A DNA stretch of 64,000 nt. Origin: Candidatus Doudnabacteria bacterium RIFCSPHIGHO2_02_FULL_42_25. GTDB taxonomy: Bacteria > Patescibacteria > Doudnabacteria > UBA920 > O2-02-FULL-48-8. The position numbers were made by a program, and so were the translations under genes. The stretch spans positions 19,734 through 83,733 of the forward strand of contig MFEQ01000003.1 of NCBI GenBank assembly GCA_001777665.1, given 5' to 3'. Under the pieces are notes generated by a model, which was not told the DNA's origin, did not search any database, and saw only the letters and a program-made list of their open reading frames with translations. Numbering within the stretch: position 1 is the stretch's first letter; each line of letters starts with the position of its first letter. Below, piece after piece: positions 38,572-46,570 of the stretch.

Positions 38572-38646
38572 GCGCGTGTAGCTCAGCGGTAGAGCGATTG
38601 TCTTATACACAATTGGCCCCAGGTTCGAATCCTGGCACGCGCACCA
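38572..38646 (+). tRNA. tRNA-Ile(UAU)
   Basis: Acceptor GCGCGTG/CACGCGC; loop CTTATAC between ATTGT and ACAAT gives anticodon UAU; CCA encoded. A direct AUA reader, instead of the usual lysidine-modified CAU tRNA. Confidence 0.92.
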
Positions 38647-38654
38647 GTGAAGTA

Positions 38655-38675
38655 ATACGAGGGTGACCCTCGTAT
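38655..38675. repeat. REP palindrome, family A, copy 1
   Basis: ATACGAGGGT-G-ACCCTCGTAT, 10-bp arms with one central base, 1 nt beyond the transposase stop codon. Confidence 0.85.
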
Positions 38676-38676
38676 T

Positions 38677-39288
38677 TTAGAATCCTTCGAAGTCGAAGGT
38701 TTTTTTAATTTCTTCATTTCGGTTCTGATGACTCATGACAAAGTCTTCATAGTGGGTTGTTGAGTTTTCAAACCAACTTAGTAGTATAGAACGATCGCAA
38801 ATCGATTCAGGCGAGATACCTAAAATTTCTTGAAAACTAGAGTATTCATATGTTTTGACATTAGAGGGGTTATTGTGAATATATGCTGAGAGGTATGAGG
38901 CATATTCACTGGTATCCACTAACTTGGCCTTAAATCTATCTTGAAATAAATTTCCAATACGAGAATATTTTTTATTTATATAGCATACATAGCTCGTGCA
39001 TAACTTAAGAATTAGTTTATCAATATTTATCAAAGTATTTTGTTTGATAAGAAAATGGAAATGATTAGGCATGAGACAATATGCTAATATAGTGAATGTT
39101 CCTGGTGCAAATGGCTGAATTCTAGATTTACTTGGAGGCAATACTAACTTACCAAGAATAATTCTAAGGCGTTTTAGAAATTGAGTATAATCTTGATCAT
39201 CAAAAAATATAAGTTGTTTATTAACCCCACGATTGAAAATGTGATAATAATTACCAGCGCTAAATAGTTTATAGTCTCTGTATTGCAT
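38677..39288 (-). CDS. REP-associated tyrosine transposase (RAYT, Y1/IS200-like)
   Basis: 203 aa. Y1 HUH-type nuclease: GNYYHIFNRGVNKQLIFFDD, the metal-binding HUH motif in CLMPNHFHFLIKQ, and the catalytic-tyrosine helix region TSYVCYINKKYSRIGNLFQD. RAYTs are domesticated relatives of IS200/IS605 transposases that bind and cleave REP hairpins and are thought to spread them. Both ends of this gene carry the same palindrome. An intact reading frame suggests recent activity or selection. Confidence 0.9.
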   Translation of the reverse strand: MQYRDYKLFSAGNYYHIFNRGVNKQLIFFDDQDYTQFLKRLRIILGKLVLPPSKSRIQPFAPGTFTILAYCLMPNHFHFLIKQNTLINIDKLILKLCTSYVCYINKKYSRIGNLFQDRFKAKLVDTSEYASYLSAYIHNNPSNVKTYEYSSFQEILGISPESICDRSILLSWFENSTTHYEDFVMSHQNRNEEIKKTFDFEGF

Positions 39289-39301
39289 AAAATAAAGGGA
39301 T

Positions 39302-39318
39302 ACGAGGGTGACCCTCGT
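39302..39318. repeat. REP palindrome, family A, copy 2
   Basis: ACGAGGGTGACCCTCGT, 14 nt upstream of the RAYT start and directly after yifB. Confidence 0.85.
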
Positions 39319-39321
39319 GGA

Positions 39322-40842
39322 TTATTCGACTTTCGGCCGGTATTGAACTGCTTCGGCAAGGTGAGTGACTGTAATCGATTGAGCATCTTCTAAGTCAGCA
39401 ATGGTTCGAGCGAGTTTCAAAACACGATGGTATGACCGAGCAGAAAGATACATTTTTACTACAACAGCCTTCATGAATGCTTGTTCGGCTTCTCCTAGCT
39501 GGCAAAACTCTTTAATCTCTTTTATCGTCATCTCCGAATTAGTTTTAAGACCTGGAAGATTTGAAAACCTCTTTGTTTGAATGTCCCGTGCTCGCTGAAC
39601 ACGTGATTGAACTTCCTCGGATGATTCTCCACCAGCATCTGACGCTAATTTGTCATATTCAATCCGTCCTACTTCCACATGGAGATCAATTCGATCCATC
39701 ATCGGACCCGAAATTTTCTTATGATACTTCGCGATTTGTGATGGTGAACAAATACAAGGCTTAGTCGGATCAGAAAAATATCCGCAAGGACAAGGATTCT
39801 GTGCTGCGACCAAAGTAAACTGTGCAGGAAATTCTACGGTGGCAGCAGCCCTAGCCACAGTCACGACCCCGTCTTCCAAAGGCTGACGTAAATTTTCCAA
39901 AACTGATCGATTAAATTCTGGAAACTCATCCATAAACAACACACCCCGGTGAGCCAGCGATATCTCTCCAGGTTTCGGATTAGAACCTCCTCCAACCAAA
40001 GCCACTGAAGAAGAGCTGTGATGAGGACTCCGAAAAGGTCTCATCGTGATCATAGTTTTGTTTAAATTGAGCAACCCAGCTACACTATAGATTTTTGTAA
40101 TTTCTAAAACCTCATCGACTGTCGGTTTGGGTAGAATCGAGGGCAGCGCCTTGGCCAACAATGTCTTACCAGTCCCCGGAGGACCAGAAAGCAGAACATT
40201 GTGTCCACCCGAAGCGGCAATCTCCAAAGCGCGTTTAGCAGATTCCTGGCCTTTGATCAATTTCAGGTCAAAAATCTCTTTCGGGGTACTTAGAATCTCT
40301 TCCCAATCAATTGCTTGGATGGGTTTTATCTTTATCAAATTCTGTAAGTACCCGATTACTTCGTATAAATTTTTTATAGGAATGATCGTGATTCCAGAAA
40401 CCAGGCTCGCCTCTCTGCTATTTTCTTTTGGTACAAAAACTTTTTTAAATCCTTGCTCTTTCGCTGACAGCAACATTGAAAGCACTCCTGAAACTGCTCT
40501 GACACTACCGTCCAGAGCCAACTCACCAAGAAATATTTTATCTTTTGGTTCAAAAAATATTTGACCAGAATTCAGTAAAATTGAAAGTGCAATGGGTAAA
40601 TCATAATGCGTCCCATTTTTGGGTAGATCGGCTGGTGCTAGGTTAATGGCAACATGAGACCTGGGGAAAATTGCATTGGAATTTTTAATCGCAGACTTTA
40701 CGCGTTCTTTCGCTTCTTGGACTGCGGTATCTGGTAACCCGACAATTATCGTTTTCGGTAACCCTCCCGAAATATCAACCTCAACCTCTATCGGAGCTGC
40801 GTCTAATCCTACTAAAGCAGTAGCATAAACTTTCGCTGGCAT
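39322..40842 (-). CDS. YifB/ComM-family Mg-chelatase-like AAA+ ATPase
   Basis: 506 aa. N-terminal ChlI-like domain (LVGLDAAPIEVEVDISGGLP, DLPIALSIL), AAA+ core with Walker A GPPGTGKT and the region RPFRSPHHSSSSVALVGGG, a zinc-type AAQNPCPCGYF, and the C-terminal helical domain (SARSYHRVLKLARTIADL). ComM is a helicase that promotes branch migration during natural transformation. CPR commonly encode competence-type DNA uptake, which would fit. Length is normal. Confidence 0.93.
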   Translation of the reverse strand: MPAKVYATALVGLDAAPIEVEVDISGGLPKTIIVGLPDTAVQEAKERVKSAIKNSNAIFPRSHVAINLAPADLPKNGTHYDLPIALSILLNSGQIFFEPKDKIFLGELALDGSVRAVSGVLSMLLSAKEQGFKKVFVPKENSREASLVSGITIIPIKNLYEVIGYLQNLIKIKPIQAIDWEEILSTPKEIFDLKLIKGQESAKRALEIAASGGHNVLLSGPPGTGKTLLAKALPSILPKPTVDEVLEITKIYSVAGLLNLNKTMITMRPFRSPHHSSSSVALVGGGSNPKPGEISLAHRGVLFMDEFPEFNRSVLENLRQPLEDGVVTVARAAATVEFPAQFTLVAAQNPCPCGYFSDPTKPCICSPSQIAKYHKKISGPMMDRIDLHVEVGRIEYDKLASDAGGESSEEVQSRVQRARDIQTKRFSNLPGLKTNSEMTIKEIKEFCQLGEAEQAFMKAVVVKMYLSARSYHRVLKLARTIADLEDAQSITVTHLAEAVQYRPKVE

Positions 40843-40891
40843 AAATTTATCTTATATAAAAGCCCCGCACTCCGACGAACAGGGCTTTCGC

Positions 40892-41122
40892 TTAGTTATT
40901 CTGTTTACTCATGAACCCCATAACATCTTCTAACGCTTTCGTAAACTCACCTACTTCGCTTTCGAAAACATTGAGATAGCTTTTCTTTCTCTCTTCCCCA
41001 TTTAATTCTGATTGGGTAATTTTCAGAAATGGTTTGGCATTTTTAGCCGATTTCACATCGAAAAAATATGTTCGACGGCCGGCTGAAACTTTGGTAGAGA
41101 AAAGTGCTGGTGCAAATTCCAT
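40892..41122 (-). CDS. DUF3276 (PUR-like) nucleic-acid-binding protein
   Basis: 76 aa. KVSAGRRTYFFDVKSAKNAK followed by FLKITQSEL and FESEVGEFTKALEDVMGFM fits DUF3276, a PUR-alpha-like fold that binds single-stranded RNA/DNA in Bacteroidetes and spirochaetes. 5 nt after the next gene; part of the lexA-led unit. Confidence 0.85.
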   Translation of the reverse strand: MEFAPALFSTKVSAGRRTYFFDVKSAKNAKPFLKITQSELNGEERKKSYLNVFESEVGEFTKALEDVMGFMSKQNN

Positions 41123-41127
41123 ATGTT

Positions 41128-41316
41128 TTATACTCTAATTACTGTTAACAATCCGTTGAATCTATCATTAACGATCAGTGGGACTCCAGACAGTCTAGCC
41201 ACTTCTGTAACTATTGGTTGCAGTCGGCAGTTGTGGCTTACCTCATTAGTGCAGTGCGCACACAAACCCTTTAACTGACTAATGATGGTATATTTTTGTT
41301 GTTCAAATTCGCTCAT
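41128..41316 (-). CDS. Small cysteine-containing protein, unknown
   Basis: 62 aa. A possible metal site LCAHCTNEVSHNC (C-x2-C-x7-C with a histidine) in an otherwise alpha/beta context. One nt after lexA, so co-transcribed and perhaps SOS-regulated. No family recognised. Confidence 0.6.
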   Translation of the reverse strand: MSEFEQQKYTIISQLKGLCAHCTNEVSHNCRLQPIVTEVARLSGVPLIVNDRFNGLLTVIRV

Positions 41317-41317
41317 A

Positions 41318-41932
41318 TTACTCTAGCCTTCTAATGACTCCGATTACTTTCCCCTGAATCGACCATTCATGTTCAGGGTATATATTAGGATATTCCTTAT
41401 TTTCTGCTTTTAGATAAAACTTTCCTTCTTTCTTTACCAGTCGTTTAACTGTAGCTTCGTCTTCGAGAAGTGCGACGACGATGTCATTGATGTCTGCAAT
41501 TTTTTGTTGTTTGACCAAAACCAAATCTCCATTCAAAATTCCAGCATCCTTCATACTCATTCCCTGAACTTTGAGTAAGAACACATCTTTTCGTCCTCGG
41601 ACTAAACTTACTGGGAGATTTAACCAATCCTCTATCTGTTCTTCGGCTAGCATCGGCAGTCCAGCTGTGATGCGTCCCAACACCGGAAGACTAACCATCC
41701 CAAGTCCGATGGGGTCCCCTTCTGGATTGAGAACTTCTATTCCTCGAGCTTTACTCGATCTGCGGATATAACCCTTATCTTCCAAAACCCGAAGTAATTT
41801 TGCCACTGCATTTTTTGATTTGAGTTTGAGGCTCCTGGCCATTTCTGAAAAAGAGGGAGGTAAGCCTTTGTCTTGAATTTCATGCTGAAGTAGTTCTAAT
41901 AATTGTTTTTGCTTAGGAGTAAGTTCATTCAT
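41318..41932 (-). CDS. lexA: SOS repressor LexA
   Basis: 204 aa. N-terminal winged helix (LTPKQKQLLELLQ, SFSEMARSLKLKSKNAVAKL), cleavage site Ala90-Gly91 in RITAGLP, catalytic Ser126 in GMSMKDAG and Lys163 in ATVKRL. RecA filaments trigger self-cleavage, which derepresses DNA-damage genes. A dyad CGTATA-N8-TATACG covers the -10 region of its own promoter (42011-42030), a candidate LexA box that differs from the E. coli and B. subtilis boxes. Confidence 0.95.
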   Translation of the reverse strand: MNELTPKQKQLLELLQHEIQDKGLPPSFSEMARSLKLKSKNAVAKLLRVLEDKGYIRRSSKARGIEVLNPEGDPIGLGMVSLPVLGRITAGLPMLAEEQIEDWLNLPVSLVRGRKDVFLLKVQGMSMKDAGILNGDLVLVKQQKIADINDIVVALLEDEATVKRLVKKEGKFYLKAENKEYPNIYPEHEWSIQGKVIGVIRRLE

Positions 41933-42010
41933 AGTATTCCGGAGGATTTCGAAGGAATCAGTAGACTCGGGGCGGCTTCCTCACCCACCAACTCCTTCGT
42001 TTTTGTCATC

Positions 42011-42030
42011 CGTATAAGTAATGGTATACG
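42011..42030. promoter_or_regulatory. Candidate LexA operator
   Basis: CGTATAAGTAATGGTATACG, 6-bp inverted arms. On the minus strand it overlaps the -10 region 17 nt after TTGACA (42044-42049). Confidence 0.5.
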
Positions 42031-42080
42031 ATCGTTCACCTATTGTCAAGATAGGGAATTCTTTAGAAAAATTCAAAGGA

Positions 42081-42110
42081 TTGATTAGTTATTCACAGTC
42101 GAGCTATAAT
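42081..42110 (+). promoter_or_regulatory. galU promoter
   Basis: TTGATT (42081-42086), 18-nt spacer, TATAAT (42105-42110); the ATG is 9 nt after the -10, so the leader is 2-3 nt at most. Confidence 0.65.
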
Positions 42111-42119
42111 ATTGGAGTT

Positions 42120-42995
42120 ATGATAAACGCTAAAAAAGTACGTAAGGCGGTTATTCCTGCCGCTGGGTTTGGAACTAGATTTCTTCCAGCCACTAAGGCC
42201 CAACCCAAAGAAATGTTACCGATTGTTGATAAACCGGTTATTCAATATGTAGTAGAGCAAGCGGTAGCAGCTGGAATTGAACAAATTGTGATCGTCACAG
42301 GTTGGCATAAACGAGCAATCGAGGATCACTTCGATCGTCATTTTGAATTGGAAGCGAGATTAGAAAAAGACGGGAAAATTGAACAATTGCAATCAATAAA
42401 AAAGATTTCCGATTTAGCTGATTTTGTTTATGTTAGGCAAAAAGAAGCGTTGGGGAATGGCCATGCAGTACTCATGGCAAAAGATATAATTGGTAACGAA
42501 CCTTTCGTTGTCATGTGGGGTGATGAATTTTTTGAGGCAGATCCACCATCTTTGAAGCAATTAATTTCAGTTTATGAACAAACTGGTTCGCCAGTCATAG
42601 CTGGAATAAAAGTTGATAAAGCTGACGTATCACGTTATGGAATCGGAAAAGTTACGAATATAAAAGACAATTTATTCAAGCTGCATGAAATAGTCGAAAA
42701 ACCGACCCCGGAAGAAGCCCCTTCTAACTTGGCAGTTCATGGCAATTATCTATTTACTCCGGATATTTTTGATATGCTCAAAGATTTAAAACCATCTAAG
42801 AGTGGAGAGATTTGGCAAGTTGATGCAATTAATAAACTTGCAGCACAAAAAGATGTTCATGTTCTGGAGTTAAAAAATTCCCACTACTATGATTGCGGGA
42901 ATAAATTAGGATACCTCAAAGCTGTCGTAGAGTTTGGACTCAAACACGATGATCTTCGGGATGAATTTGCCGAATACCTCAGAAATATTGTATAA
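42120..42995 (+). CDS. galU: UTP-glucose-1-phosphate uridylyltransferase
   Basis: 291 aa from ATG 42120; an in-frame upstream extension is excluded by the promoter. Nucleotide-binding motif GFGTRFLPATKAQPKEM, then KPVIQYVVEQAVAAGI, MWGDEFFEADPPS and EKPTPEEAPS are typical of bacterial GalU. Makes UDP-glucose for glycolipids and surface sugars, and so supplies the GT28 enzyme at 23.2 kb. Confidence 0.93.
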   Translation: MINAKKVRKAVIPAAGFGTRFLPATKAQPKEMLPIVDKPVIQYVVEQAVAAGIEQIVIVTGWHKRAIEDHFDRHFELEARLEKDGKIEQLQSIKKISDLADFVYVRQKEALGNGHAVLMAKDIIGNEPFVVMWGDEFFEADPPSLKQLISVYEQTGSPVIAGIKVDKADVSRYGIGKVTNIKDNLFKLHEIVEKPTPEEAPSNLAVHGNYLFTPDIFDMLKDLKPSKSGEIWQVDAINKLAAQKDVHVLELKNSHYYDCGNKLGYLKAVVEFGLKHDDLRDEFAEYLRNIV

Positions 42996-43039
42996 TACAG
43001 GTAGTAAAAATTGATTTTTTCTGACACAAACATTAAAAC

Positions 43040-44338
43040 ATGGATCGCAAATATATCCTCATAGGCGGAATTGGAGTCCTGCTATTAATTCTAATAATAG
43101 TTGCAGTTTTTGCGTTCTCAGGCGATTCAAAAAATAATCAACCAACGAACGAAAATATCGAACTGATTTGGTGGAAACCATTTGAGGATTCCCAGAATGT
43201 TCAGGAATTAATTAACAATTACCAGCAATTACATGGAAACGTTCAAATAAAGTATGTCAAGAAAGATTCAGCGGAATATGAGAATGAGCTCCTAAAAGCA
43301 ATTGCCACCGGGAATGCTCCAGACATTTTTTCGATACACAACGATTGGTTGCCAGCTTATGAAAGTATAATTGCACCAGCACCAGAATCCCTGATTAGTC
43401 CTAAGGCATACAAAGATAATTTTGCTGATGTAGCCTATAATGATTTTGTGAAGGGCAATCGAATTTACGGCGTACCATTATCGATTGATGCCTTGGCTCT
43501 GTTTTATAACAAAGACATTTTGGGTTCGGCAGGATTACTTCCTCCGACAACGTGGCCAGAATTGGTAAATATGGTGCCAAAGCTGACCCAAGTTTCGAAA
43601 ACTGGAGTTTTTGCGCAATCGGGTGTAGCGCTGGGAACTTCGGAGAATGTTAACCGCGGTGTGGATATTTTGACTTTGATGATGCTCCAAAACGGCACGA
43701 AATTTTATTCCGATGATTTCACATCTGCAGAATTTGATCAATCACAGGAAGATTTTAATCCAGGCGTCTATGCTCTAACTCTCTACACACAGTTTGCCAA
43801 TCCATCGAAGCAATCGTATAGTTGGAATGTCCGAAATGATCAAAGTGTTGACGCCTTTACCCAAGGCAAACTGGCGATGATGCTGGCGTATCAATATTTG
43901 CAGCCATTGATCAAAGCTAAAGCTCCAAATTTGGGCTGGGATACTGCCCCTGTTCCTCAAATCAGTCCGGAGGTTTTGAAAGTTAACTTTGCGAATTATT
44001 GGGGAGAAGCTGTCACCAGCGCTTCCAAAAATCAAGCCGCGGCTTGGGATTTTCTGAATTTTATCACTTCCAAGGAGGAATTGGAAAAGTATTACGCTAA
44101 ACATAAAGTACCAGCATCAAGAAAAGATATATTGCCGCAGCAACAAGGGGATGCTGATATAGGAGTATTTGCCGAAGCCATCTTCACAGCCAAAAGTGTT
44201 TACAAAAAGGACGCCCGTATTTACGAAGGTGTATTTAAAACAATGATTGATAGTGTGGTACTGAATGGGGTCCCGATCGATGATGCTCTACGAAATGCCG
44301 CGGAACAAATCAATCTTAATTTAAGAAAAAATGAATAG
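43040..44338 (+). CDS. ABC-type extracellular solute-binding protein
   Basis: 432 aa. N-terminal membrane anchor (about 5-26) without a lipobox cysteine, then a family 1 solute-binding fold: IELIWWKPFEDSQNVQELIN, AIATGNAPDIFSIHNDWLP, YGVPLSIDALALFYNKDIL and FTQGKLAMMLAYQYL. Such proteins usually bind sugars or oligosaccharides for an ABC importer; no permease is adjacent. It overlaps the first pilin gene by 8 nt, so it may serve the pilus cluster or be expressed with it. Confidence 0.85.
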   Translation: MDRKYILIGGIGVLLLILIIVAVFAFSGDSKNNQPTNENIELIWWKPFEDSQNVQELINNYQQLHGNVQIKYVKKDSAEYENELLKAIATGNAPDIFSIHNDWLPAYESIIAPAPESLISPKAYKDNFADVAYNDFVKGNRIYGVPLSIDALALFYNKDILGSAGLLPPTTWPELVNMVPKLTQVSKTGVFAQSGVALGTSENVNRGVDILTLMMLQNGTKFYSDDFTSAEFDQSQEDFNPGVYALTLYTQFANPSKQSYSWNVRNDQSVDAFTQGKLAMMLAYQYLQPLIKAKAPNLGWDTAPVPQISPEVLKVNFANYWGEAVTSASKNQAAAWDFLNFITSKEELEKYYAKHKVPASRKDILPQQQGDADIGVFAEAIFTAKSVYKKDARIYEGVFKTMIDSVVLNGVPIDDALRNAAEQINLNLRKNE

Positions 44339-44762
44339 AACTAAATTAAATATTATTTTTGGTATGGTTATTCTGGGGTTAGCCATTGCACCCATAGCTT
44401 CAGCCGCATTGGTCACATGTGGTGGTAATAATCCAGAGGTATCTTCAAAAGCATGCGAATTGGGAGATTTAATTCAGACTTTACGATTAATAGTAAATAC
44501 TTTGTTGTCGTGGGCTTGGTTAGTTTGTATCTTGTTTATTGTCTATGCGGGTATTCGAATGGTGACTTCGCGTGGTAATGATGAAGAGGTGAGTAATGCC
44601 AAAACAATTCTAACTAATGCCATCCTGGGATTTCTTGTCATTTTGCTGTCATTTGTTTTGGTAAATTTCTTAGTCGGATTACTTACGGGTTCGGGTGGAT
44701 TTAATCCTGGAGCAATTTTTGATGCTTTTCAACTAGTTCCATCAAGTAGCTCAAAACCATGA
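44331..44762 (+). CDS. VirB2/TrbC-like pilin 1
   Basis: 143 aa. Signal peptide (cleavage after PIASA), a polar segment with two cysteines (CGGNNPEVSSKAC), and two transmembrane helices separated by the conserved cytoplasmic turn AGIRMVTSRGNDEEVSNAKT. The fold matches type IV secretion pilins. First of five tandem paralogues. Confidence 0.82.
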   Translation: MNRTKLNIIFGMVILGLAIAPIASAALVTCGGNNPEVSSKACELGDLIQTLRLIVNTLLSWAWLVCILFIVYAGIRMVTSRGNDEEVSNAKTILTNAILGFLVILLSFVLVNFLVGLLTGSGGFNPGAIFDAFQLVPSSSSKP

Positions 44763-45346
44763 TTAACTATTTAATTTTAGCTCAAACTGCCAACACAATT
44801 TGCAACAACACAGTCGATAAACTTTGCAATCCCGTTAAAGTTGCAACTTTGCCACTGTTTATTTCCAAGATTTTGATTGCCGCCGGTGCCGTTGTCGGTG
44901 TACTCACGATAATAATGGTGGTGTATAGCGGTACGAGAATGATTCTTTCTCAAGGAAATGAAGAGGACGTTACAAAAGCAAAAAGTTCTTTGCAATGGAG
45001 TATTTCAGGTTTTGTTCTAACACTGTTTGCTTACATTATTGTTTATGCAGTAAGTGGATTTTTCCAAACCAGACCTTTTGGAGCCAATCCAGGGCAAATA
45101 GAAAATCCACTTCAGAGTCCAGACATATTCTCTCTGATTCAAACCGTGCTAACTAGTTTTCTGGGAGTCGTCGGATTATTGGCGATACTGTTTATAATCA
45201 TTAATGGGTTTCGATACATCACCTCCAGAGGGAATGAGGAGCAATCAGGTCAAGCTAAACAAGGTTTAACCTGGTCAGTATTAGGATTAATTGTTAGTCT
45301 TTTGGCTTACGTGATTGTGGCGGCAACCGCTAACTTTTTTAAATAA
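44759..45346 (+). CDS. VirB2-like protein with two pilin domains
   Basis: 195 aa: two successive pilin units, the first with YSGTRMILSQGNEEDVTKAK, the second with INGFRYITSRGNEEQSGQAK, i.e. four transmembrane helices. It overlaps pilin 1 by 4 nt (ATGA). The internal duplication suggests fusion of neighbouring copies. Confidence 0.82.
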   Translation: MINYLILAQTANTICNNTVDKLCNPVKVATLPLFISKILIAAGAVVGVLTIIMVVYSGTRMILSQGNEEDVTKAKSSLQWSISGFVLTLFAYIIVYAVSGFFQTRPFGANPGQIENPLQSPDIFSLIQTVLTSFLGVVGLLAILFIIINGFRYITSRGNEEQSGQAKQGLTWSVLGLIVSLLAYVIVAATANFFK

Positions 45347-45352
45347 AATTAT

Positions 45353-45736
45353 ATGAAACAATTATTTATAAGTTTAGTTTTGGTGACTATTCTGATGGTT
45401 CCTTTATTTAGTGTAAATGCACAGGTATGCGATACGACTAAGCCAGTTACTAGTGCCGTTTGCAACCCAGCTCCTGGTTGGTTTATTTCATACCAGGATA
45501 ACAGCGTAAGAGGTGTGATAACTATGATTATCCAGTTTCTGTTACTGATTGTCGGACTTGTAGCTATCGCCTTTATTATTTATGGCGGTTTCCAGTTTAT
45601 TACTTCGAGAGGGGACGAAGAGCAGGCCACCGCTGGTAAAAGAACCTTGACTAATGCTATAATAGGTCTAGTAATAGTTATCCTGTCCTATATAATAGTA
45701 GCCGTAATAGTAAATGCCCTGAAAGGGAGTGCTTAA
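45353..45736 (+). CDS. VirB2/TrbC-like pilin 3
   Basis: 127 aa. Signal peptide (SVNAQ), CDTTKPVTSAVCNPAPGW segment with two cysteines, two transmembrane helices joined by IYGGFQFITSRGDEEQATAG. Six nt after the two-domain gene. Confidence 0.82.
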   Translation: MKQLFISLVLVTILMVPLFSVNAQVCDTTKPVTSAVCNPAPGWFISYQDNSVRGVITMIIQFLLLIVGLVAIAFIIYGGFQFITSRGDEEQATAGKRTLTNAIIGLVIVILSYIIVAVIVNALKGSA

Positions 45737-45782
45737 TTAACAAAACTATTAAAAGGTCGAAGAATATTAAGAAAGGACTTAT

Positions 45783-46154
45783 ATGAAAAAAATATCAACA
45801 TCTAAAATTGCTTCAATTGTGATGGTTGCCTTCGTTTTGACTATGGCTATCGCCCCGGTCGGATCAGCTGCGTGGGTAAATCCACAATGTACTGGTACTG
45901 GACTGCCATGTCAAACATCTATTACGGATTTCATCATGAACATCATCAACATTGCTTTAACTGTTGCTGGTTTGATCGCAGTGTTGTTCCTGATCATTGG
46001 TGGTTTCCGCTACATCACATCTGCGGGCAATGAAGAAACAGCGGAGAACGCGAAGAAGATTATCATCAATGCCATTATCGGTATTGTGATAATCATTCTC
46101 TCATTCGTGATTGTCAGAGTGATCTCTGAAGCTTTGGTAAGAGGTAATACTTAA
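45783..46154 (+). CDS. VirB2/TrbC-like pilin 4
   Basis: 123 aa. Signal peptide to PVGSAA, CTGTGLPCQTSITDF, two transmembrane helices with IGGFRYITSAGNEETAENAK between. It has the clearest Shine-Dalgarno of the cluster (AGAAAGGA), so it may be the main subunit. Confidence 0.83.
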   Translation: MKKISTSKIASIVMVAFVLTMAIAPVGSAAWVNPQCTGTGLPCQTSITDFIMNIINIALTVAGLIAVLFLIIGGFRYITSAGNEETAENAKKIIINAIIGIVIIILSFVIVRVISEALVRGNT

Positions 46155-46165
46155 ACCAACATTTC

Positions 46166-46510
46166 ATGAGTAGAATTAAATACATCTCGTTAATATTATT
46201 GTCTTTACCATCTGTTGCATTTGCGCAGATTATTCCGGATCGAATTCCAGGACTGCCTGGAGATCAGTATAGTACAGTTTCCAATGCATTAACTGAAATC
46301 ATCCAAACAGTTTTAGTTGTGGTCGGCCTGATAGCTGTCGCATTTTTGATATACGGTGGGTTCCGTTATATCACATCTGCTGGAAACGAAGAGACTGCGG
46401 AATCAGCAAAAAAGACAATCCAAAACGCTATTATAGGGCTAGTAGTTATTATTTTGTCTTATATAATAGTAGTGGTTATATCGAACGCTCTACTTACAAG
46501 CGATATATAA
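46166..46510 (+). CDS. VirB2/TrbC-like pilin 5
   Basis: 114 aa. Signal peptide to VAFAQ, no cysteine pair, two transmembrane helices with YGGFRYITSAGNEETAESAK between, nearly identical there to pilin 4. Last gene before a bidirectional terminator. Confidence 0.83.
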   Translation: MSRIKYISLILLSLPSVAFAQIIPDRIPGLPGDQYSTVSNALTEIIQTVLVVVGLIAVAFLIYGGFRYITSAGNEETAESAKKTIQNAIIGLVVIILSYIIVVVISNALLTSDI

Positions 46511-46523
46511 TTCCGAAATAAAA

Positions 46524-46562
46524 AAAGAGAGCCGGGACCCCTGTGGAGCCCCGGCTTTTTTG
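46524..46562. terminator. Bidirectional terminator
   Basis: AGCCGGG/CCCGGCT stem with A7 on the left and T6 on the right; divides the pilin cluster (+) from the GC-rich island (-). Confidence 0.88.
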
Positions 46563-46570
46563 CGTTGACT

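Larger units (their letters stand above)
38655..39318. mobile_element. REP-flanked RAYT element
   Basis: A REP-associated tyrosine transposase gene bounded on both sides by the same palindrome (ACGAGGGTGACCCTCGT at 38657-38673 and 39302-39318), 664 bp in all, placed between tRNA-Ile and yifB. A third copy of the palindrome stands alone at 56228. Confidence 0.75.

Noticed and set aside
42021..42119. N-terminal extension of GalU
   Set aside because: The extension covers the galU promoter; GalU proteins begin near MINAKKVRKAVIPAAG.
43040..44338. Complete sugar ABC importer
   Set aside because: Only the binding protein is present; downstream genes are pilins, not permeases or ATPases.
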